Of a stretch of DNA of 64,000 bases, positions 59,367 through 64,000 are shown one piece after another; position 1 is the first letter of the stretch; each line of letters opens with the position of its first letter. Origin of the DNA: Yinghuangia elevatio. Its GTDB lineage: Bacteria > Actinomycetota > Actinomycetes > Streptomycetales > Streptomycetaceae. The position numbers and the translations under genes were made by a program. Location of the stretch: NCBI RefSeq assembly GCF_040649515.1, contig NZ_JBEZFP010000025.1, forward strand, positions 20,249 through 84,248, given 5' to 3'. The notes beneath the pieces are model-generated. The model saw only the letters and a list, made by a program, of their open reading frames with translations. It did no database searches and had not been told where the DNA came from.

Positions 59367-60482
59367 ATGCGCGTGGACTACTGGTCTCTCCCGGCCGACC
59401 TCCACGCCGCCCTGACCCTGCGCTTCGGTGCCGCGCCGACGTCGGCGGCCACCCAACCCGGCGGATTCAGCGGCGGCCTGGCCGCCCGGCTCACGCTGTC
59501 CGACGGCCGGGCGGTGTTCGTGAAGGGCTGCCCCGAGCGGCACCCGATCATCGCCCAGTACGAGGTCGAGGGCTGGTTCGGCCGCAAGGCACGCGAATGG
59601 TGGCCACCCCGTGTCACCGGGACGGGCGGCGCCTCGACTCCCGGGCCGTCCCGCGAGCTGTACGCCGAGCCGTTCCCGGCGCCGGCGCTGTGGGGTGAGC
59701 TGGACGCGGCCGGCTGGTACGTCCTGGTCTTCGAGGACATCGCGGGCCATGACGCCGACCTGTCGGACCCGGTGGACCTGGCTGCGTGCCTGACGCTTTT
59801 CGACCGGCTGAGCGCGGCGCCGTACCCGGAGGCCGCCCGCTCCCGGGTTCCGCCGGTCGCGGTGTCGCTCGGGCACCTGGCGGCGGGGTGGCGGCGGATC
59901 GCGGAGGAGCCGCCCGCGTACCTCGACCCCTGGGTTCGCACCCACCTGGCCGAGCTGGTCGCGTTGGAGACCGGCTGGACCGCCGCCTCGCACGGCGACC
60001 TGCCTGTGCACACCGACCTGCACCCGGGGAACGTGCTGGTCAAACCCTCCCCCGAGGCCGGCTCACCGCGCGGGACGACCGGTGGGATACCTGGCAAGGC
60101 CCCTGGTGGGCCGGCACATGGGACGACAGGCGGGCCGACACGTGGGACGGCCGACGGGCACGAGGGCCTCGGCAACGGCCGGGGCGCGGAGGCGGTGGCC
60201 GTGGACTGGACGCGTCCCTCGGCCGGGGCCGCATGGGTGGACCCCCTGCTCTTCTGCCTGCGCGACCCGGCCGTCCACGACCTGCCCCCGTGGTTCACCG
60301 AGCGGTACGCCCTGCCCGCGCCGGTCCTGCACGCCTTCCTCGCCGGCGCCGCCGGGCACTGGGCGGACGCGGCCCGGCTGCCGGCACCTGCCTACGCGCC
60401 GGGGCTGCGCGCGTACGAGGCCGCCCGCGCCGCGAAATCCCTCGCCTGGCTCCGGCAGGCCCGCGAAGATGACCGGTCATGA
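59367..60482 (+). CDS. Aminoglycoside phosphotransferase-fold protein
   Basis: A 371-residue kinase-fold protein of the APH/choline kinase family. The catalytic loop is HTDLHPGNVLV (about 215-225), and VDWTRPSAGAAWVDP stands for the metal-binding DFG-like segment. Between them is a 40-residue low-complexity insertion of Gly, Thr, Pro and Arg encoded by G-rich near-repeats (about 60065-60170), absent from usual family members. It may be a phosphotransferase for a small molecule rather than an antibiotic. The stop overlaps the next start by 4 nt. Confidence 0.78.
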   Translation: MRVDYWSLPADLHAALTLRFGAAPTSAATQPGGFSGGLAARLTLSDGRAVFVKGCPERHPIIAQYEVEGWFGRKAREWWPPRVTGTGGASTPGPSRELYAEPFPAPALWGELDAAGWYVLVFEDIAGHDADLSDPVDLAACLTLFDRLSAAPYPEAARSRVPPVAVSLGHLAAGWRRIAEEPPAYLDPWVRTHLAELVALETGWTAASHGDLPVHTDLHPGNVLVKPSPEAGSPRGTTGGIPGKAPGGPAHGTTGGPTRGTADGHEGLGNGRGAEAVAVDWTRPSAGAAWVDPLLFCLRDPAVHDLPPWFTERYALPAPVLHAFLAGAAGHWADAARLPAPAYAPGLRAYEAARAAKSLAWLRQAREDDRS

Positions 60483-60781
60483 CCACCGCCGCGATCCTTG
60501 AGCACGCCCTCCTCGACGTCCGGCCCGGACAGGAGGACTCCTTTCTGGCCGCCTTCGCGGAGGCCCGCCCGCTGATCGAGGGCCAGAAGGGCTTCGTCGA
60601 CCTCCGCCTCGAACGCTGCGTCGAGCACCCGTCGCGGTTCCTGCTGCTCGTGCGCTGGGACACGCTGGAAGACCACACCGAGGGCTTCCGGGGCTCGCCG
60701 GAGTACGTACGCTGGCGCGAGCTGCTCCACCACTTCTATGACCCGTTCCCTGAGGTCACGCACTTCGCCCGGGTGCTGTGA
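60479..60781 (+). CDS. ABM-domain (antibiotic biosynthesis monooxygenase-like) protein
   Basis: A 100-residue single-domain protein of the ABM dimeric alpha/beta barrel superfamily. The pattern ALLDVRPGQEDSFLAAFAEA, GFVDLRLERCVEHPSRFLLLVRW in shorter blocks, and FRGSPEYVRWRELLHHFYDP is characteristic. Members include small monooxygenases and heme-degrading enzymes. It is coupled to the phosphotransferase-fold gene by a 4-nt overlap. Substrate unknown. Confidence 0.85.
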   Translation: MTTAAILEHALLDVRPGQEDSFLAAFAEARPLIEGQKGFVDLRLERCVEHPSRFLLLVRWDTLEDHTEGFRGSPEYVRWRELLHHFYDPFPEVTHFARVL

Positions 60782-60841
60782 CCGGCGGCCCGCGGGCAGG
60801 CGGAGGCGGCCGGAGGTGCCGGGGAGCGCGCCGACCTCGGT

Positions 60842-60871
60842 TTGGGATCGCCCGATCGGCCCTGGTAACCT
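60842..60871 (+). promoter_or_regulatory. Candidate rpsT promoter
   Basis: TTGGGA (60842-60847), 18-bp spacer, TAACCT (60866-60871). It leaves a leader of about 98 nt before rpsT, long enough for the autogenous control known for S20 in other bacteria. Confidence 0.45.
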
Positions 60872-60975
60872 GTCCAACTGCGTGTGCCACTTGTCTCAGC
60901 CACGCAAGTCAACGTTCCACGAGGGCCCTCTCCCCTACGGGAACAAATCGCGTCCAAACGACGAGGCTTTAAAAC

Positions 60976-61242
60976 GTGGCTAACATCAAGTCCCAGATCA
61001 AGCGGATCAAGACGAACGAGAAGGCTCGCCAGCGCAACAAGGCGGTCAAGTCGTCGCTCAAGACCGCGGTCCGCAAGGCGCGCGAGGCCGTCGAGGCCGG
61101 CGACGCCGCGAAGGCCACCGAGCTGAGCCGCGAAGCCGGCCGCAAGCTCGACAAGGCCGTGACCAAGGGCATCATCCACAAGAACCAGGCCGCCAACAAG
61201 AAGTCGGCGCTGGCCAAGCGGGTCGCCTCGCTCCAGGGCTGA
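60976..61242 (+). CDS. rpsT: 30S ribosomal protein S20
   Basis: An 88-residue, Lys/Arg/Ala-rich helical protein that binds 16S rRNA. It starts MANIKSQIKRIKTNEKARQRN and contains KGIIHKNQAANKKSALAKRV, both diagnostic of S20. The start is GTG with GAGG upstream. It is monocistronic between a leader of about 100 nt and a perfect hairpin, and it converges on holA. Confidence 0.97.
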   Translation: MANIKSQIKRIKTNEKARQRNKAVKSSLKTAVRKAREAVEAGDAAKATELSREAGRKLDKAVTKGIIHKNQAANKKSALAKRVASLQG

Positions 61243-61283
61243 GGCACCCGGCCGGCGGTACGCCCGGTTCAGTGGTGAAGCGG

Positions 61284-61311
61284 AGGCGCCGTCCCCTCGG
61301 GGACGGCGCCT
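61284..61311 (+). terminator. rpsT terminator
   Basis: A perfect 13-bp stem (61284-61296 with 61299-61311) with a 2-base formal loop, which in practice will open by a pair or two, about 40 bp beyond the stop. A few T follow. Confidence 0.82.
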
Positions 61312-61522
61312 TCGCCGTTTCCTGGCACGGTCCCTCAACTGCTCCCCGAGGAACGCGCTCACGTGCACGCGCTCGTGGCCACGGCCATGTGGGCACGTCC
61401 GCGTGGGCACGGCCGTGTGGGTCCGTGGAGCGGACGTGTCCTGCCCGGGGCCGCGTGCGTGCCGGGTTCGCGCGTACCGGGTCGGCCGCTGGGACTGCCG
61501 CCGGATCTGCCTCGATCCGCGC

Positions 61523-62500
61523 TCAGGTCCCCCGGACGCGTGCCACGGTCACGACCGCCTTCTCCAGCGCGTACGCCGGGTCCGAACCGCCGCCCTTGAC
61601 CGCGGCGTCGGCCTCGGCCACCGCCTGCAAGGCGAGCACTATCCCGTCGGGTGTCCAGCCGCGCATCTGCTGGCGTACCCGGTCGATCTTCCACGGCGGC
61701 ATGCCGAGTTCGCGGGCGAGGTCGCCCGGCCGCGCCCCGCGCGGTGCGCCGCCCAGCCGGGCGATGTGGCGTACGCCTTGCGCGAGTGCACTGGTGACCA
61801 GCACCGGAGCCACGCCCACCGACAGCGCCCACCGCAGTTGTTCCAACGCCTCGGCGGTGCGCCCCTCCACGGCCTTGTCGGCGACGTCGAAGCTCGACGC
61901 CTCCGCGCGTCCCGTGTAGTAGCGCGCGACGATCTCCTCGTCGACCACGCCCTCGGTGTCGGCCGCCAACTGGCTGCACGCGGCGGCCAGTTCGCGCAGG
62001 TCGTTGCCGACCGCCTCGACCAGGGCGCGGGCCGCGTCCTCGGTCACGGACCGCCCCGCGGTACGGAACTCCGTCTTCACCAGGGCCAGGCGCTCGGTCG
62101 CCTTGGAGACCTTGGGGCACGCGATCTCGCGCACCCCCGCCTTGCGCGCCGCGTCCAGCAGCGCCTTGCCCTTCGGCCCGCCGAGGTGGGTCAGCACCAG
62201 CACCACTTCTTCGGCGGGTGCGCCCAGGTACGCCTTGACCTCGTTGACCAGGTCCGCCCCGAGGTCCTGGGCGGCCCGCACGACGATGACCTTGCGCTCG
62301 CCGAACAGCGAGGGGCTGGCCAACTCCGTCAGCATGTTGGGCTGGAGGGCGCCCGGGGCGATGTCGCGGATGTCGGCGTCCGGATCCACCGCCCGGGCCG
62401 CGCGCGTGACGGTCGACACCGCGCGGTCCACGAGCAGTTCCTCCGGTCCGACCACGAGGGTCACCGGCGCGAGCGGGTCGTCTGCAACTTTCCTGGCCAT
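61523..62500 (-). CDS. holA: DNA polymerase III delta subunit
   Basis: A 325-residue clamp-loader subunit that opens the beta clamp. The N-terminal region has PVTLVVGPEELLVDRAVSTV and FGERKVIVVRAAQDL. The middle carries VKTEFRTAGRSVTEDAARALVEAVGNDLREL in part, and the C-terminal collar domain ends YALEKAVVTVARVRGT. Delta lacks a functional P-loop, as here. The ATG at 62500 gives MARKVADDP; an ATG at 62530 is the alternative. Confidence 0.92.
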   Translation of the reverse strand: MARKVADDPLAPVTLVVGPEELLVDRAVSTVTRAARAVDPDADIRDIAPGALQPNMLTELASPSLFGERKVIVVRAAQDLGADLVNEVKAYLGAPAEEVVLVLTHLGGPKGKALLDAARKAGVREIACPKVSKATERLALVKTEFRTAGRSVTEDAARALVEAVGNDLRELAAACSQLAADTEGVVDEEIVARYYTGRAEASSFDVADKAVEGRTAEALEQLRWALSVGVAPVLVTSALAQGVRHIARLGGAPRGARPGDLARELGMPPWKIDRVRQQMRGWTPDGIVLALQAVAEADAAVKGGGSDPAYALEKAVVTVARVRGT

Positions 62501-62615
62501 CACGGACAGCATCGCACGCCGTGCGGACACCCCGGACCCCGCGCGCCGGGACCGCTGTCGGCCCGCTGTCGGCCTGGCATGGGTCCCGGCATCGGTCCCG
62601 CCCCCGCGCCCGTCG

Positions 62616-63260
62616 TCAGCGCCGGGTGAACGTCACGTGGGTGACGCCGCTCGGCGTGCTCACCGACTCGATCCGGAAGCGCTCCTCCAGCCCCTCGGTG
62701 CCGTCCCACAGACGCTCGCCGCGCCCGAGCACGATCGGGACGACGGTGATGTGCATGAAGTCGACCAGGTCCTCGGCGAGGAAGTCGCGAACGACCGTGA
62801 CGCCTCCGCCGATGCGCACGTCGAGGCCGCCGGCCGCCTCACGGGCCCGCCGCAGCACCTCCTTCGGCGGCGCGTCGACGAAGTGGAACGTCGTGCCGCC
62901 CTCCATCTCGACGGACGGGCGCGTGTGGTGCGTCAGCACGAACACCGGGGTGTGGAAGGGCGGGTTGCCGCCCCACCAGCCGTTCCACTCATGGTCCTGC
63001 CACGGGCCGCGCTGCGGGCCGAACTTGTTGCGCCCCATGATCTCGGCGCCGATGCCGGAGCCCCAGTTGGCGGCCATCGCGTCGTCCACGCCTCGGCTGC
63101 CGCCTTCCCGGCCCTGCATTTCACGGAACGTGCGCGTCTCGACATACCACTCGTGGAGGCGTTCGCCCGCGTGGCCGAACGGCTCGTCCGCGGTCTGGCC
63201 TTCGCCCGTTCCGAAGCCGTCGAGGGACACCGCGAAGTTGTGGACTCGTACCAGGGACAT
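62616..63260 (-). CDS. Dihydrofolate reductase/RibD C-terminal-like reductase
   Basis: A 214-residue NADPH-dependent reductase-fold protein. It opens VRVHNFAVSLDGFGTG, with IMGRNKFGP in the middle and RIGGGVTVVRDFLAEDLVDFMHITVVPIVLGRGERLW as the C-terminal signature in part. It is divergent from an HxlR regulator with two operator dyads between, so it is very likely the regulator's target. Substrate unknown. Confidence 0.88.
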   Translation of the reverse strand: MSLVRVHNFAVSLDGFGTGEGQTADEPFGHAGERLHEWYVETRTFREMQGREGGSRGVDDAMAANWGSGIGAEIMGRNKFGPQRGPWQDHEWNGWWGGNPPFHTPVFVLTHHTRPSVEMEGGTTFHFVDAPPKEVLRRAREAAGGLDVRIGGGVTVVRDFLAEDLVDFMHITVVPIVLGRGERLWDGTEGLEERFRIESVSTPSGVTHVTFTRR

Positions 63261-63281
63261 GACGGGGCCTCTCGATCAGTC

Positions 63282-63304
63282 GGTGATTGCACTCTGCAAT
63301 CACC
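63282..63304. promoter_or_regulatory. HxlR operator 1
   Basis: GGTGATTGCA, 3-nt spacer, TGCAATCACC: a perfect 10-3-10 inverted repeat 21 bp upstream of the reductase start. Confidence 0.82.
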
Positions 63305-63326
63305 TCGTGGTTTCACGGTAGACTTG

Positions 63327-63347
63327 GTGATTGCGAAATGCAATCAC
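63327..63347. promoter_or_regulatory. HxlR operator 2
   Basis: GTGATTGC, 5-nt spacer, GCAATCAC: the same dyad as operator 1, 44 bp away centre to centre (about four helical turns) and 11 bp before the regulator's ATG. A possible -10 for the regulator, TAGACT at 63319-63324, lies between. Confidence 0.82.
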
Positions 63348-63358
63348 ATGGAGGCGAC

Positions 63359-63871
63359 ATGCGCGCAGGACCCCGCTCCGGTTGCCCGATCAACGCGGCG
63401 GTGGAAGCACTCGGAGACCGGTGGAGCCTCATCGTGCTGCGCGACATCATGTTCGGCGGCCTGCGGCACTTCCGTGAGCTGCTGGCCAACTCCAAGGAGG
63501 GCATCGCCTCGAACATCCTCAGCAGCCGCCTCAAGGCCCTGGTCGCGGGCGGGCTGCTCACCCAGGAGGAAGCCGGGCGGGGCCGCAGGGCGACGTACAG
63601 CCTCACCGAGGCCGGCATCGAGACCGTTCCGATCATGGCCGCGCTCGGCTCGTGGGGGCTGCGTCACCGCGACACCACCCCCGAACTGCGGGTCCGCGCA
63701 CAGCTCATGGAGGACGGCGGCCCTGCCCTGTGGGCCGACTTCATGGACGAACTCCGGGAGATACACCTGGGCATCCCCCGTCCGCATCCGGACCGCCCGC
63801 GTGCCACCGACCGCCTGCGCGAGGCGTACGAACGCGCGGTCGCCGAGGGCGGTGCGGCCGTCGCGTCGTGA
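63359..63871 (+). CDS. HxlR family transcriptional regulator
   Basis: A 170-residue winged-helix regulator. Its hallmark is GCPINAAVEALGDRWSLIVLRDIMFGGLRHFREL (shown in the protein at about 8-42; CP and W conserved), then LSSRLKALVAGGLLTQEEAG for the recognition helix and wing. A C-terminal region of about 60 residues is longer than in minimal HxlR proteins. The ATG at 63359 has GGAGG upstream. The Cys near the start is a redox or electrophile sensor in some relatives. It probably controls itself and the divergent reductase. Confidence 0.9.
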   Translation: MRAGPRSGCPINAAVEALGDRWSLIVLRDIMFGGLRHFRELLANSKEGIASNILSSRLKALVAGGLLTQEEAGRGRRATYSLTEAGIETVPIMAALGSWGLRHRDTTPELRVRAQLMEDGGPALWADFMDELREIHLGIPRPHPDRPRATDRLREAYERAVAEGGAAVAS

Positions 63872-63972
63872 CCGACCGGCCCCTCGCCGGCCACCCTCGC
63901 CGGCCACCCCTCGGCCCGGGCGGATCCTCCCGTGGAACGGCCCGGCACAGCCCCCGGGACGCAGTCGGGCCC

Positions 63973-64000
63973 GTCCGGCCGCGGGTCACCGCGGCCGGAC
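63973..64000. terminator. Terminator at the right edge of the window
   Basis: A perfect 12-bp stem (63973-63984 with 63989-64000) around GTCA. It may end the HxlR transcript or a leftward gene beyond the window. Confidence 0.65.

Overview
The window is chromosomal DNA of a high-GC actinomycete, most likely a member of Streptomycetaceae. The evidence is the very high GC with strong third-position bias, many GTG starts, 4-nt ATGA/GTGA gene overlaps, and a gene order I recognise from memory of Streptomyces chromosomes: glyS, znuA-znuC-znuB-zur, uppS, recO, leuA, era, ybeY, phoH, rsmE, dnaJ, hrcA, hemW, lepA, rpsT, holA. I found no tRNA, rRNA, CRISPR array, insertion sequence, integrase or phage module.

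Layout. 1-2.6 kb: a NADAR protein, an ECF sigma factor overlapped by a one-helix membrane protein, and a flavin split-barrel protein. 2.8-10 kb: glyS, then the zinc block. znuA-znuC-znuB-zur runs rightwards behind two Zur-type palindromes and converges on a permease pair (ArsP/DUF318 plus TIGR03943) with a His-rich loop. 10-15 kb: uppS, recO, a TerB-like protein, and leuA behind a 17-residue leader peptide with three consecutive Leu codons. 15-27.6 kb: era and its membrane neighbours, a deaminase-fold protein without catalytic residues, two sensor-type lipoproteins, a CorC/CNNM protein, ybeY, phoH split by a 360-residue intein, rnz, a glyoxalase-like protein, a HIT protein, rsmE and a nitronate monooxygenase. 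27.9-31.8 kb: hrcA-dnaJ under a perfect CIRCE operator, a metallo-beta-lactamase-fold hydrolase and a DUF3097 protein.

31.8-55.7 kb looks like an accessory segment set between DUF3097 and hemW. It holds (i) a sulfur operon: a Cys-containing leader peptide, a dipeptide-type ABC importer whose two ATPases are fused, and a cytoplasmic arylsulfatase; (ii) an AAA ATPase behind a long AT-rich palindrome; (iii) a phenylalanine hydroxylase; (iv) three more sensor-type lipoproteins, paralogous to the two near 18-19 kb; (v) a rightward island of three dynamin-like GTPases, an acidic Tyr/Asp/Pro-rich protein with a degenerate protease-like domain, and a protein resembling formylglycine-generating enzymes. 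55.7-64 kb returns to core genes (hemW, lepA, rpsT, holA), with an aminoglycoside-phosphotransferase-fold protein, an ABM-domain protein, and an HxlR regulator divergent from a RibD-type reductase with two operator palindromes between them.

The items I rate most worth pursuing are the dynamin-like GTPase island, the leader-peptide/ABC/arylsulfatase operon, the PhoH intein carrying the full class 3 signature, the leuA attenuator, and short tandem repeats whose unit contains the stop codon of the adjacent gene, seen at five loci.
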